Source: Verticillium longisporum (lineage: Eukaryota > Ascomycota > Sordariomycetes > Glomerellales > Plectosphaerellaceae). Taken from it: a stretch of DNA of 64,000 bases. Under the pieces are notes generated by a model that ran no database searches, was not told the DNA's origin, and worked only from the letters and a program-made list of their open reading frames with translations. Within the stretch, counting starts at the first letter, position 1. Every line of letters begins with the position of its first letter. The stretch spans positions 2,418,001-2,482,000 of the forward strand of contig JAETXT010000006.1 of the NCBI GenBank assembly GCA_019188255.1, written 5' to 3'. Of this stretch, positions 49,063 to 61,001 are shown piece by piece. The position numbers and the translations under genes are program-made.

Positions 49063-50818
49063 TTACAGCAAAAGGATAGCAATAGGCGCCGCAATTGCGA
49101 AGGCAACGGCGGGACGGACAGAAATGCCGGCGCTATCGTCGTTGTTGGCAGTGCCGCCATTGGAAGTGGATGCGGGCGAGGATGCTGAAGATGACGTGGG
49201 ACCAGCACTCACGCTTGCGGTCGAAGCCTCGTTGTTGCCGGGCTTGTTTGACTCATCGTCAGCGAGGGGCTTGACGGAGAGGGTGAGAAGGTTCCAGTTG
49301 GCATCCCAGATCTTAAAGTCCGAGTCAACCTCCCAGTTGGAGATCTTGACGAGTTTGCCAGAGGGCTTGTTCTCGATACCGTTGTCGATGAGCTCCTGAG
49401 CGCCAGGAGGAACATCAGGCAGCGTGAAGTTGGCGTTGAATGCCTTCGTCTTGATGAGGGAGGCGTCGCACTTGGGAGGTTTGGGGGAGTTCTTGGAAGG
49501 CTTAGTGCCTTGCAAGGTCTCAAAGTCGAGCTTCGCATACTGCTCGGCCAGCAGTTGGAAATCCTCGAGAAAGTGAACTGAGTTGTTCTTGTAAACCTGA
49601 GCAAGGCCGAACTTGTGAGTCTCCTGGCTGAATTCGTAAACGAGACCACCAGAGAAGACGCCAGTCATCTGGTCACCGTAGATGGTGCCGACCTCGGTGA
49701 AGGGACGGGGAGTGACTTTATTGCAGCCATACTCGGAGAGGAAGACGGGGACAGAAGTATCCTTGAGACCATCGACAAGATCGTCGTAGGACGACGTGTC
49801 AAAGTCAGACTCGCCGCACCAGGAGTAAGAGTTGAGGCCAAAGAGATCGGCGCGGCTCATATCGTCCTTGTCCTCATCATGGGTGCACTGCATGTAGTTC
49901 CAGGTATCCCAGAGGTACTCGCGGACATCGGCAGCAGAGTATCCGACGGGGATCTTGCGGTCGGCATGGTTGGCAATGTAGTTCTTCAGGTCGCGTGTAA
50001 CGGCACGCAGGTAGGGAGGGACATCGACAACTGTGGCTTCGTTGTTGATTACTTCGTTGGCCGAAAAGAAAAGAAGGGTGTTCGGGTAGCTCTTGAAGGC
50101 CTCGACCATAGCAAAGGTACGGTTGAGGTACTCCTTGTAGTAGCTGGTCCACGGCTGCCAAGCGGTAATGGCCTCGCCAGGAAGGGGCGAGTTGACATCG
50201 ATGAGCATGTACATGCCCGCGGCGTTGAAGACGTAGGTGCACTCGTTGTGGTTCAGGTTGAGATCGAGGTTGTACACGCGGACAGCGTTTGCGCCAAGAG
50301 CCTGCATAATGGCAGCTTCCCCGAGGCAGACCGCCGCCTCGGACAGCGGGGCAAGGGCGTGGGCAGGGTCGTAACCAGCGGCACCATTGATTTGGTAGTC
50401 GATACCTACGATCTGGAACTTGTTGCCGGTCTTGGGGTTCACGAAGGCATTGCCTTGGACCTCGAGGGGAGTCAGGGCCGCGGTCAGACTGGCGCCCAAA
50501 GCGACAAGAGTGGAGGAGAGCTGGTGCGAGCTTGAGTCAGCATTGATGAAATCAAATGTCCAAATCGGCTGGCAAGAATGCCCTGGCCAGAAGAAGAGGC
50601 GTCGGACCGGGTTAGAAACTGCTTTGTTTCGACGTGGGTAGGGAGGGAGCCAGATGCACTCCACATGACGGTGCTTCGACGAGCCAACTGCCCAGCCAGG
50701 GGCCCAAGTGCCAGGTCCCAACTGTCTGGACAAAGTGCCAACGAAGGAGAGCCTCCGGAAGGGTGCACTGAGCCAATGACAAGCAAACGCGCCGGGTTTA
50801 GCGACAACTTACAAGCAT
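49063..50818 (-). CDS. GPI-anchored GH72 beta-1,3-glucanosyltransferase (Gas/Gel type)
   Basis: Remodels beta-1,3-glucan at the outer face of the plasma membrane and cell wall. Minus-strand exons are 50818-50813 (only ATG CTT) and 50520-49063, giving 487 residues. The 292-base intron has a GTAAGT donor, a CTGAC branch-like site and a CACCAG acceptor. The splice produces the signal peptide MLLSSTLVALGASLTAAL, which is why I prefer this start to upstream open sequence. The acid/base Glu is in FFSANEVIN and the nucleophile in LSEYGCN, both typical of GH72. No Cys-rich X8/CBM43 module follows, so this is the Gel1-like subclass. The tail is Ser/Thr-rich and ends with a hydrophobic GPI signal (PAVAFAIAAPIAILLL). 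Confidence 0.94.
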
Positions 50819-51542
50819 GGCGAAAGGATTGCGTCGTTCCGCAGAAGCCAAGTTACTGTCCAAGATTCGGTCGTCTGGGTAGAGTAGCTAGCGGATGTTG
50901 TGATGTTTGCGTGGAGTGGGAGTTGTGCAATTTAGAGGGTCCAAAAAGCGTAAAAGTGCAGAGAGTCGATGGAACCAAAAGAGTGGCCAAAGACGGGAAT
51001 TAAAGCAGACTGAATGAGTGTCGAGAAGTGAGTTTGAGCAAAGGACGATGCAACGCAATGCTATGCAAACACGTACGTTGCCCAGGCGTCTCCAACGTCG
51101 GGCAAGAGCGAAGCTGAAGAACGGAGAGGAGAAGGAGGGAAGGGTGAACAGACGTCCGGGGAAGTCGCATTCATGACGGATGTCGGGAAGGAGGTTCTCG
51201 TCACATCACGACCACCCTGGACTAAGGGAGTCCACTCGAAGCATATGTCCTCCAATCAAAAGAGAATCGCGGTCGCGTGTGCTAAGATTACAGGCCCAAG
51301 CTAACCATCTCGGGCCCTCGGCCGCCCACCCTTGCCTGCGATGTTGTGTAAGGCGTGGGTGAATAGGTACATAGTACAGCCTCCCGACGGAATACGATGC
51401 ACCTAGCACCTAACTGATTAGGCGTGGTGTGCCCCTGCATTTTCTGCACTTCAGGGCCCACGACCCACCAGACTAACTGGGCATCAAACGGCTAGGTGCC
51501 TGCTTCAGAACCGTTCTCAAGATTCTTTCCACGCAGGTACGA
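50819..51542. other. Spacer downstream of the truncated transporter
   Basis: About 0.7 kb between GH72 and the MFS gene. I looked here for the missing C-terminal membrane segments of the transporter and saw none in any minus-strand frame. Confidence 0.5.
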
Positions 51543-52994
51543 TCACGTTGCATGCATCATCAGCGTCCCTGCTGCCCTGGCACTACCTGGCCACAAAACA
51601 AATGAGAGGAGGAGAGCAAAAGTCTCGCCCACAAATTGAGACGGTCAAGACAAACACGGAACGATGCACCATTCGCCTCTGTGTCTCCCTGCAAAATTAC
51701 ACGAAACTGACCTGCAAGACCAGGAATAAAATAGAGAAGCTGCACGCCTGCCTCGTCGGCACCGAGCTGCTTCACCATTGTGAAGTAAAAATTGCAAAAG
51801 TACATGACCGAGTACATGGCCATGCCCGTCGCGAAGGACGTGTAGAACAGTAGAGCGATGTCACGATTGACGAGGACCTCCCAGGGAATCATCGCACGCT
51901 GATGATTGAACCTCCGCGCAAGCATATTGCCCGGTACCATCTGGTATTCCCACCACACGAAGGCCCCGATGATAAAGATGCTTGAAATGAGGGGCACAAG
52001 CACGGCCGGTGTGTTCCAGCCGTAGGTCGCACCCGCCCAGGTAAAAGACAAGATGAGGAGGGAGAAGCCGAGCAGAGACAACACCTGACCGCCAACGTCA
52101 ATGGTCCGAAGACGATGCTTGAATGTTGTTCGACGGCCCGTCTCGACGGTCTCTTCGAGTCGCGGGATAGGTTGGGGGCCGAGAAGCTCCTTTCGCAGGA
52201 CGATGAATACGACTGCCATACCTACTACACCAACAGGCAGGTTAACGCCGAAACACCATCGCCAGTCTGCGCTCGTGAGGTATCCTATCAAATTGTTAGT
52301 TCATGTTTCTACGTTGGCGGTGGCAGCGCCATTTCGCACCTCCGACCACTGGACCAATCCCGTATGACACGCCGCCGATAATCGTAAATATGGACCAATT
52401 CTTCGCGTCCTCGCCGAGCGAGACCTTGTCGGCGACGATGGCCCGCACTGAAATATCCATACCCGCACTGCCGAGCCCCTGAATCGCTCGTCCCAGGAGT
52501 AGCACGGCGAAGGCGTTCGTCGGCGCTGCAGTGCACAGCGCGCTGCCAACGACCATAATGAGCGTCGCAGCCTGTATAGTGGTATGCCGGCCGAAAATGT
52601 CAGCGATCTGGCCCCAAAAGGGGATGAAGGCGGCGGAGGTCAGGTTGAAGGCGGATATGATCCAGTTGAGCTGGGCGAGCTCGCCAAAATCGGCGGCGAT
52701 CCAGGGCAGAGCACTCGCTATGATGGTCACGTCGAGGGCGGATACTGTAAAGGGGAGGAAGAGGCCGAGTATGATCTTCCATCGGTAAGTCAGCTGGGCA
52801 CGGCGGGCGGCGACGCAGACCTCGCAGCGGGGACTGATGCCGTGCCTGCATGCTTTGCTGGGTGTGTCGGTGGGTTGCGGAGAGGTAGAGGATGCTTCCG
52901 AGGATGGATTTTTGTCGGTGAGTTCACGGGAAGACGCAGAATCGGGAGGAAATAAGAATTTGTAGAGCTTTTTTGTCGTGTAGAGGAGGACCAT
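51543..52994 (-). pseudogene. MFS drug:H+ antiporter-like transporter lacking its C-terminal third
   Basis: Minus-strand exons 52994-52340 and 52284-51712 encode a cytosolic head of about 70 residues and then nine membrane segments of the 14-segment (DHA2-like) type. DVTIIASALPWIA marks helix 1 and the DIFGRH loop follows helix 2. LLGRAIQGLGSAGMD is the antiporter-type motif of helix 4. After QLLYFIPGLAG there is a GTCAGT donor. The best acceptor (CCAG before 51586) leads to only 13 more residues and a stop at 51543. About 130 residues and five helices are therefore missing. Nothing downstream supplies them, so the gene is probably a 3'-truncated pseudogene. A rearrangement or assembly join near 51.5-51.7 kb is the alternative. 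Confidence 0.75.
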
Positions 52995-53178
52995 GGTTAC
53001 AAGTAAGAGATTGCCTGGTCTACGAAGTCAAATTACAGATATGATGAGGTTTGTAAAAGTAAGTATGCCACAGAAACAAAAACTAATGCTGAAAGTTATA
53101 TAACAACCCCCAGAAGAGGGGCTGCTTGATGATGCTTTTTACTCGTTGGACATAGCCATGCGCTGATCGAACCTGTCA

Positions 53179-53213
53179 CCAAGAGGGAAAGGTATCCCAA
53201 GAGGGAAAGGTAT
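53179..53213. repeat. Direct repeat of 17 bp, two copies
   Basis: CCAAGAGGGAAAGGTAT occurs at 53179 and again, identically, at 53197, one base apart. Confidence 0.85.
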
Positions 53214-53476
53214 TCGAAGGAAGCGGAGCAGGCAAAATGCTCCGCCTCGCATAATACTGCGGCTGCGTGGCAGAGACCTTCTACGACTTCTCACGGCGGG
53301 CAAAGGAGGGCCAGGTAGGTCAGACACCCAGGGTCGATTGTGCATCATGCTCGAATGGACTTCCCAAGAAGGAAAGGAGGGACGGCCACAGCGATAGGGC
53401 TGAGGCTCTGTTCAATGACTGGCCATCAAGATACGCCTCCACTTGCTCCCATGGGATCGAGAACGGAGTTGACTCG

Positions 53477-53506
53477 CTGGCAAGCGCTGGCAAGCGCTGG
53501 CAAGCG
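53477..53506. repeat. 10-bp tandem repeat, three copies
   Basis: CTGGCAAGCG occurs three times head to tail at 53477, 53487 and 53497 without mismatches. Confidence 0.9.
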
Positions 53507-56168
53507 GGTTTGGGGATGCGGCTCATGCTGTGCTACGGCGATGTGGATGGCATCTTCACCACTGGATCAGGGGCTGAACATTCGACGCTATGCTGCCTTG
53601 GGAAGTCGATTCGAGGCCCAATTCGGACATCCATTCAAGCCCCCACTGACTGAGTGCCCTACGTCATCCGCGGCAAATGTGCTTAGCTAAGGCTCAGTCA
53701 GTCCCACGTGACCCGGATCCTTCCCCTCCCCTGTCGAGGCAGCTGATGTCACGGGAGGCATCCATTGACCCGTAGCATCCGTCTGTCCTAGGCGTGTTTA
53801 ATGAGGCGTGTCACTGGCGCTGGTCACTACGAATACTCCAAAACCGTGGACGGACATTGCCAGACAGCAATGGTTCGGTATCAAGCGATGTAGCTCGTGC
53901 CCAAGTGGCGACTCTGATGCAAAACAGCTCGGGGGAAACATTCAGTGACGAAGAATCCCATCTGTCCTTCCGAGGCGAAGTCGCGACACGGCAACAAGGC
54001 GGACGATGGAGCTATATAACCAAGCCAGCTTCATCTTGGACCGCATGACTTTGGAGGGAGGGCTGACCAACGCAGCGACATTCGAGGAAGCACGCACACG
54101 GCACAAGTGCCGATCCGGTCGTCCGTCGTCCTGATCTAGGCCACGTCTCGTCAGCACCTCTCTTTCGGACCGCAATCTGCATTCCGAATCCTCAGAGGGT
54201 CCGCCTTCTGGGAACATCTGGTGCTCGAGGTCGACTGAACGACTTCCGAATTATCTCCAATATATCGATCGATCCGTCAGGCCGTGAGAAGCAACCTGCA
54301 CCCCGCAGCTCGGCCGCAATCTATTACGCCCGTCAAAGCCCCCAGGCTCTAGTCAACGCGTGCGGCGCCGACGGAGGGGACGTGGGACAGAGAGGGGTCC
54401 TTTTTTGTTTCTCTCCCTCCTCTATACCCCAGTGCGCGTCTCTGGGCACATGTCACCGAGAGAGGTTACATCATCCATACGATTGTGCCAACCTTCTCGG
54501 TACCCGCACAACCACGAGTACAGAACACAGGATCAGCACCCATCAGAAGCACCCAGCGTCGTGATCCTCCTTGACCAACGGATGAGCTACGGCAACATTT
54601 ATTTGAATACACCCTTTCTCAACCCGTCTCACCTTTGTTCCATCTGCCAGATCTAGCAAGCCTTGACAGAGTGAGGAAACGGAACACCATTACCGGGCAA
54701 CCATCAGTACAGCCTATTCTATTCTTGGTTCCTTTTCCTTCACACCTCAACACCAAGCACGACGCCCAAGCACCACGTCCTCCAAATCAACCCTCCGAGT
54801 GGGCCACCCCGACGACCCCAGCCCAGCGGCGCGAGCCACGCAAAGGTGACATCCCTTCGTCCCAGCAGGCCAGCATTCAACCACAGCCCCACTAAGATCA
54901 GCTACGACATCCTTCTGCCCGAGATACGGGGCGCCCTCCAAGGAACGCTTCCCTACCAACACCAAGGCACCAGCGGCGTCAGTTTTCTTGGCTTTGACCC
55001 CCCCCCCCTCCAACATCGACCCCGTGGGGTTTTCCTTGTGGGCCCTCAATCGCTCTACGCCGCTCGCTTCCGGCGACCCTTAGAGACCTGAACAGACTGC
55101 CCAAGGCTTTCGTTTTCCTGGCGTGTGTCACTGCTGAACCCTTTTTCGCAGAGTCGCCCACAGCACGGTTCCCTGTCTGCTGACGCCGTCGCACCTTGAA
55201 CCCGGTGAGTAATGCCCACCTGGCGCCTACAGCTTCTGCATCTGCAACCACATCCGCATCCCGCCTCTGGCTCGTGATAGCCCCCCCGTGCCTGAGCCGT
55301 CTCGCTGACAGATTGCAAAGCAGTCCTTCGTTGCATCCATCGCACCCGTTTGCCTGGGTGAATATCGCGCATTGCTACCCCTTCGAGCTGCATCACGTAT
55401 CGCGCCGACAGCCGACTGCCCACTGTCCACTGTTGCGTGTCGTTTGAATTAGGCTCAAGCCTTGGCTCTGGTAGGTTAGCTTTTTCTGCATCGTCTCCCC
55501 TCTGTTACCTTTATCCTTGGTATCCTGGGCACGTCACCTGTGGGCTATTCCCGTCGAGGCTACTTCGCGTCGGTCCTACGGAGCCCGTTTCAAGTACACT
55601 CAGAGTCTCCACGACCCTTCGCCCTCTCCCTTTCCCTGCCTCTCACATGTAAGCGGCATCGAGTGCTGGCCGCAGGACGCAACCGACAAGGTCTCATGTG
55701 TACCGAGTCTCCATCTCAGACCCTCTTGTTCCCCAGCCCTCATGCCTCAGGTCCCCTCCAACCGCCGTGGGGGTCCACTTGATCTCATCATGGTCTCTCC
55801 GAGCACATGGCACCCCATCTCACCCTGCTCGAGCCTGTTCGGTCCAGCTGAGCCGTCCATTGCCTTGAATCCGTTGCCCCGTTGCTATATTGTCGTCTTC
55901 CACCCCCCTTCCTGCCCTGACCTACCCTGACATCTCACTTGGCCTTGTTGTTCCTAATCTCTGATCCTCTCATCCTGCCCTGCTCACTGCCATACACACG
56001 CATACACACATCTGTGAATAATTCATGTATCGTCACGAGTAATGCCATCGTACTGTCTTCAGGACTGTCACTACTTCTACCGCTCGGCGCTGCGTGGCTT
56101 GAACGTCAGCACCTGCGTCTCACCCCTCTACACTTGAGACTTTCCAGTTTAGCCCGGAAGCTGACAGC

Positions 56169-58972
56169 ATGCCTACTCAAGTGCGAATTTTCTCCCGGCC
56201 CAAAAGCCTCGGCGAGACGCTCGCACAACCTACCACACCGTCGTCTGTTCCTCGATCTCTTCCTGACGTCAACGGCAACTGGAAGCATCCTGACTTGCTC
56301 AAGACCAAGACCAACGGAGCCAACGGCGTGAGCCCCACCAACGGCGTCATCGGTTACAAGATCAACGGTACCAACGGAGCCGCATCCATGGGTGTCTACG
56401 ACGAAAAGTCCAAGGGCGGTGTCACCTTTGCGCACCAGGATGACCTCCCGCATCTGCCCATCCCCGAGCTGTCAGAAACCACAGAAAAGTATCTTGCGGC
56501 CCTCAAGCCTCTGCAAAATGCACGAGAGCACGGCGAGACCAAGGCCGCTGTGGCCGAGTTTCTCAAACAGGACGGCGTCGAGCTGCAAGAGAAGCTCAAG
56601 CGATATGCCGAAAGCAAGACGAGCTACATTGAACAATTCTGTAAGTACCTTCTTTCATGTGCCGTAAATGACTGCTGACCATAGCTAGGGTACGATTCGT
56701 ATCTCAACTACGACAACCCCGTCGTCCTGAATCTGAACCCTTTCTTTCTGCTCGAGGATGATCCTACGCCTGCAAGAAACAACCAAATCACCCGTGCCGC
56801 GTCGCTTGTGGCGTCCTCGCTGGAATTCGTGCGTGCCGTGCGCAGGGAAGAGCTGCCTCCGGACACGATCAAGGGTACGCCGTTGTGCATGTACCAATTC
56901 TCTCGACTCTTCGGCACTGCTCGTGTTCCTACCGAGAATGGGTGCCAAATCGTTCAAGACCCCGAGTCCAAACACATTATTGTCTTGTGCCACGGCCAAT
57001 TCTATTATTTCGATGTTCTGGATGATAATTCCGATGTCATCATGACGGAAAAGGACATCTCTATCAACCTCCAGACGATCATTGAGGACGCCGCACAGAC
57101 CGGGATTCAGGATGCCGCCAAGGGCGCTCTTGGTGTCCTCAGCACCGAAAACCGAAAGATCTGGTCTGGCTTGCGTGACGTCTTGACGCGCGAAGAGGGC
57201 TCCAACAATGCTGACGGTCTTGCGATTGTCGACTCGGCGCTATTCGTGCTCTGTCTCGACTACACTGAGCCTGCTGACGTCGATGCCTTGTGCGGCAACA
57301 TGCTCTGTGGTACAAGCGAGGTTGAGAAGGGCGTGCAAATTGGGACATGCACCAACCGATGGTACGACAAGCTGCAGATCATCGTCTGCAAGAACGGTAG
57401 CGCGGGCATCAACTTTGAGCACACTGGTGTTGATGGCCATACGGTCTTGCGGTTCGCTAGCGATGTCTACACAGACACGATCCTTCGGTTTGCCCGAACG
57501 ATTAATGGACAGGCGCCAACACTCTGGGCGACGACCAGCCCAGATCCCTCGAAGCGCGACCCTTCCAGCTTTGGCGATGTCCACACGACGCCACACAAGC
57601 TGGAATGGGACATGGTGCCCGAGCTCAACGTTGCTGTGCGATTCGCCGAAACACGCCTTGCAGACCTCATTGAGCAGAATGAATTCCGCACTCTCGACTT
57701 CAAGCACTACGGCAAGAACTTCATTACTTCCACCGGATTCTCCCCCGACGCGTTTGTTCAAATGGCCTTCCAGGCAGCCTACTATGGTCTCTATGGCCGT
57801 GTCGAATGCACGTATGAACCTGCGATGACCAAGACGTTCCTTCACGGCCGCACAGAAGCCATCCGCAGCGGCTTGGCCGAGTCGATCAACTTTGTTCAAA
57901 CCTTCTGGGCCGACAACCCCGCCGAGCAAAAGGTTGAGGCTCTGCGCAAGGCGTGTCAGAAGCACACGGCCAACACGCGTGAGTGCGCCAAAGCCCAAGG
58001 CTGTGATCGTCACCTCTATGCTCTTTTCTGCGTCTGGCAGAAGCTTGTAGATGAGGAAATGGGTGGCGGTCTCAGCTCGAATGGCTACAACTCGTCCATC
58101 GATGGCTACTCCGAGCGCGATCCCGGTTCGGCCGTCGGCAGCCCGGGCCGCGACTCGGTGCTCTCTCAGCAAGACGCCAATGACATCTCGCCCTCCCCTG
58201 GGCGCCGCCAGCGCGGCGACAGCACCAACTCGCGCAGCCGCGACTTGAACCCCTTGCCCCTTCTCTTTGCTGATCCGGGCTGGGACAAGCTCAATAACAC
58301 GATACTCTCGACTTCGAACTGCGGCAACCCCTCGCTGCGCCACTTTGGCTTTGGTCCCACGTCTGGTGACGGCTTCGGCATCGGTTACATTATCAAAGAC
58401 GAGGGCATCAGCATCTGTATCTCGAGCAAGCACCGACAGACCAAGCGATTCGTGGACACTCTAGAGAGCTATCTCCTCGAAATGCGCAGGGTGCTCCGCA
58501 TCACGACGCGGCGCGGCACAGGACCCAGCTCCGGCGGCGCCAAGCAGACCCGCGCACGGGAGCTCGAGGACACGGAACGGCCCAAGCCTCCCGCGACGCA
58601 CAGGATGAAGTCGCGCGGCCGGATCATCACGGGCCTTGACGCGCTGAAACCCTCTTTCGCGCGGTCATCGACGGTGGGAACCATGTCGCCTACGGAGGAG
58701 AGCGTGGCCATGAGCGACGACGAGCTCGGCGGATGTAAGTTTAGCCCCCCATTCCTCAGCATACTCTAGAGCTTTTGCCCTGGTCCTTCTCTTTCCCGAT
58801 GACCATGCTGACCCTTTTCTTAGACGGGTTCTTTGACGCCGGCATGCTCCTGCAGGCGCTCAAGGCGCGGGGTGAGGGGTATGATGGCGGGGAGACGAAG
58901 CCGTCGGAGCGGGCGGCTGTGCAGGCGCGGAGGCGCGATGTTGGCAAGAAGCTTCGGCTGAGCGACTACTAG
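56169..58972 (+). CDS. Carnitine O-acetyltransferase, long Yat2-like form
   Basis: Transfers acetyl groups between CoA and carnitine so that acetyl units can move between compartments, important for growth on acetate or fatty acids. Exons are 56169-56640, 56689-58734 and 58824-58972, giving 888 residues. The catalytic His lies in FEHTGVDGH; TPLCMYQFSRLFGT and the CoA/carnitine region TFLHGRTEAIRSG are conserved. The usual carnitine acetyltransferase has about 640 residues. The extra length comes from an Asn/Gly-rich N-terminal 75 residues, a Ser/Gly/Arg-rich insertion (about 650-700) before FGFGPTSGDGFGIGYI, and a basic C-terminal extension. No mitochondrial presequence or PTS1 (it ends LSDY), so a cytosolic enzyme is likely, as for Yat2 of yeast. 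The frame is intact. Confidence 0.92.
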
Positions 58973-59612
58973 ACCCTCGCTCCTGGCTAGAGAGATGTGC
59001 AGATGTTGTTCGCTGACGTGGCGACGGGAACCCATGCAAGCTGGGAAAGATGCAAGATCTGGTGCTGGAGACGTGACGAGTAGAACCGGTTTGCTTCGTA
59101 GACTCGGCTTGCTTGGCTGCTAGGCGTCTGTGAAGGGAGGATGGCGTTGATAGGTTGCACACGATACCGATTACGCTGGTGCTGTCTTTTACTGGGGAGT
59201 TGAGTGAATGTCGCCCGACGATTTGATTGGGCGTGATGGTATCCCATGCTGGCAAGACAGTTTGTGCCGTGAGTTTGCAAATACACAGGCCGCACCGACT
59301 GGCACGAGTTGCGTTGCAGGATTCCTCTCGCAGTGGCGAGTTTGCCGGCCAGGGGTGCACGTCCAGCTCCGTAACCTGCTGCCCGACACGGCCAGATTAC
59401 GTATTCACGGTGTAGCGGAATCCCTATTTCAAGATAATGCCAAACTCTATTTCATAACATTGATGACTTGAGCTCCTTCATCAGTCCATGACGCTAAACA
59501 AACCCATATATATGTATAACTGGCAGGCGGAGGGTGAGGGAGAGAGCCCACTAAACCAACCGACATGATGCTGTATTCCCACAACTAGTACGCGGACGTG
59601 CAAGCAGGCGGA
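58973..59612. other. Convergent spacer
   Basis: A 640-base region between the carnitine acetyltransferase and the minus-strand membrane protein. No gene is seen. Confidence 0.45.
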
Positions 59613-61001
59613 TTACGCCATCTCGTGCATCTGCCCTCGGTGGTGATCGCCACCGTTTGGCGCCTCGTGAATGGTGGGCTGCGTCTGCCCCTGATGGCCG
59701 TACACCGGAGCGGCCTGCTGATATGCGCCTCCGCCCTGCACGCTTCCCGGGCTCGTTGGCGCAACGGTGCTCAGCCTGTGCGCCGTGCTGCCGGACAGGC
59801 TGCTCGGGCTCGTCGTGTCCTGTCGGTCCGGCACCGCAGCGCCGGCGGGGTAGTAACCTCCTGGCGAGGTCTGCTGCTGGCCAAACAGAGCCTGCTGCTG
59901 CTGCTGCTGTTGGAAGCCGGGGGAGTAGGCATCGTTTCCGGGAGAGGGAGTCTGCTGGTAATTCTGAACATAGCCGCCGAACTTGGGGTCGTAGTACGAC
60001 TGATGACTGTTCGGCGAGGGGTGCTGCGGAGGCGGCGAGCTCGGAGGGTAGGAACTCTGGGGCCCCGGAGCCTGTTGCATGACGGGCGGGGGTGGGCTGG
60101 TTGTTGGCTTGCTCCTGCTTCTTCTTGCGGCGGAGGCAGAACCAGATGAGGAAGCCCGCGATGGCGATGGCTGCAACGCCGCCCACGACACCACCAACAA
60201 TGGCACCAACGGGTGTCGAGGACCCGCCGCCGCTGCTGCCGCTGCCGCCATCAGCCGTACTGCCGCCGGTGCTGCTAGGTGCTGGAGACTGTGACGATTC
60301 GTCGTCAAAGATGGGAGTTCGAGCAGATTCGGGAGGAAGCGTCACCGAGCTTTCGCCCGAGCCGGTCAGAACAAGGGGAGACCAGTCTTCTGCGTTCGAT
60401 TGGCCTTGATACGTTGTAGTAGCGAGTTGTGGTGTTGAGATTTCAATCGAGTTGCAGAAATAGTCCCAGATGTTGGAGGAAAACGAAATAGTGTTGCAGT
60501 AGCGGGCTGATGACTCGGTGCTGTGGCATATGTGAGTCAAGATGAGCAGCAACACGGGTACGTTTCACCTTACCACTTGAGCGTGAAAGTGTCAACCAGA
60601 CAGCCATTGTCGCAGACACTGGAGGAAGCAATAGCGTCACGGTCGTAACATGTCACTCGAGCACCGCACACATCTGAGTTGCAGCATGCTACAGCTCCGC
60701 GCAAGGTGCTGTCGGCTGTGAAGAACAAGCAATTGGCGTCGGCGCCATTGCAGGTAAAAGCAGCACCGGGTCGACCGGAAACGTAGCCGCAAGTGTTGCT
60801 GGGAGCGACCAGGACGGTTTGGCTGCTGCTGGTTTCTTGGCGCGCCTTGAGGAAGTCATATGGCGCTGGTGTCGGCCTCGGGTTGACTTGATCGAGAGGA
60901 AAGTTGAAGACAGTGGTGGCTTCGGCAACGCGGTACAGGTCGGCAGACACCTCGGAGGTGAGCACCACGGCGCTGGCCAGGTACAAAAGACTCTTGCCCA
61001 T
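59613..61001 (-). CDS. Secretory single-pass membrane protein with Cys-rich ectodomain and Gln/Pro-rich tail (frame broken by one base)
   Basis: Minus-strand exons are 61001-60574 and 60520-59613, giving about 444 residues once joined. Residues 1-20 are a signal peptide. A Cys-rich ectodomain follows (CGYVSGRPG, CNGADANCLF, ACCNSDVCGA, CDNGCLVD), then a Ser/Gly-rich linker. One membrane helix (VGAIVGGVVGGVAAIAIAG) is followed by stop-transfer RRKKK. The cytosolic tail should be Gln/Pro/Tyr-rich and end HEMA. To reach it the frame must drop one base at the G run 60088-60092, just after the membrane helix. Otherwise the tail is Arg/Ala-rich nonsense ending at 59551. The layout resembles fungal wall-sensor proteins (Wsc/Mid2-like architecture), but the ectodomain is not a clear WSC domain and the role is unknown. 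Confidence 0.75.

Larger units (their letters stand above)
52995..56168. other. Long divergent spacer with short repeats and pyrimidine-rich leader
   Basis: About 3.2 kb between the transporter (minus) and the carnitine acetyltransferase (plus). Two short arrays near 53.2 and 53.5 kb are listed separately. From about 54.4 kb onward the plus strand is rich in C and T and probably includes a long 5' leader with several short upstream ATG frames. No gene with recognisable features is seen. Confidence 0.5.

Noticed and set aside
57240..58433. A 397-codon minus-strand frame inside the carnitine acetyltransferase
   Set aside because: Shadow of a strongly biased sense gene; composition is Val/Ala/Arg-rich without motifs.
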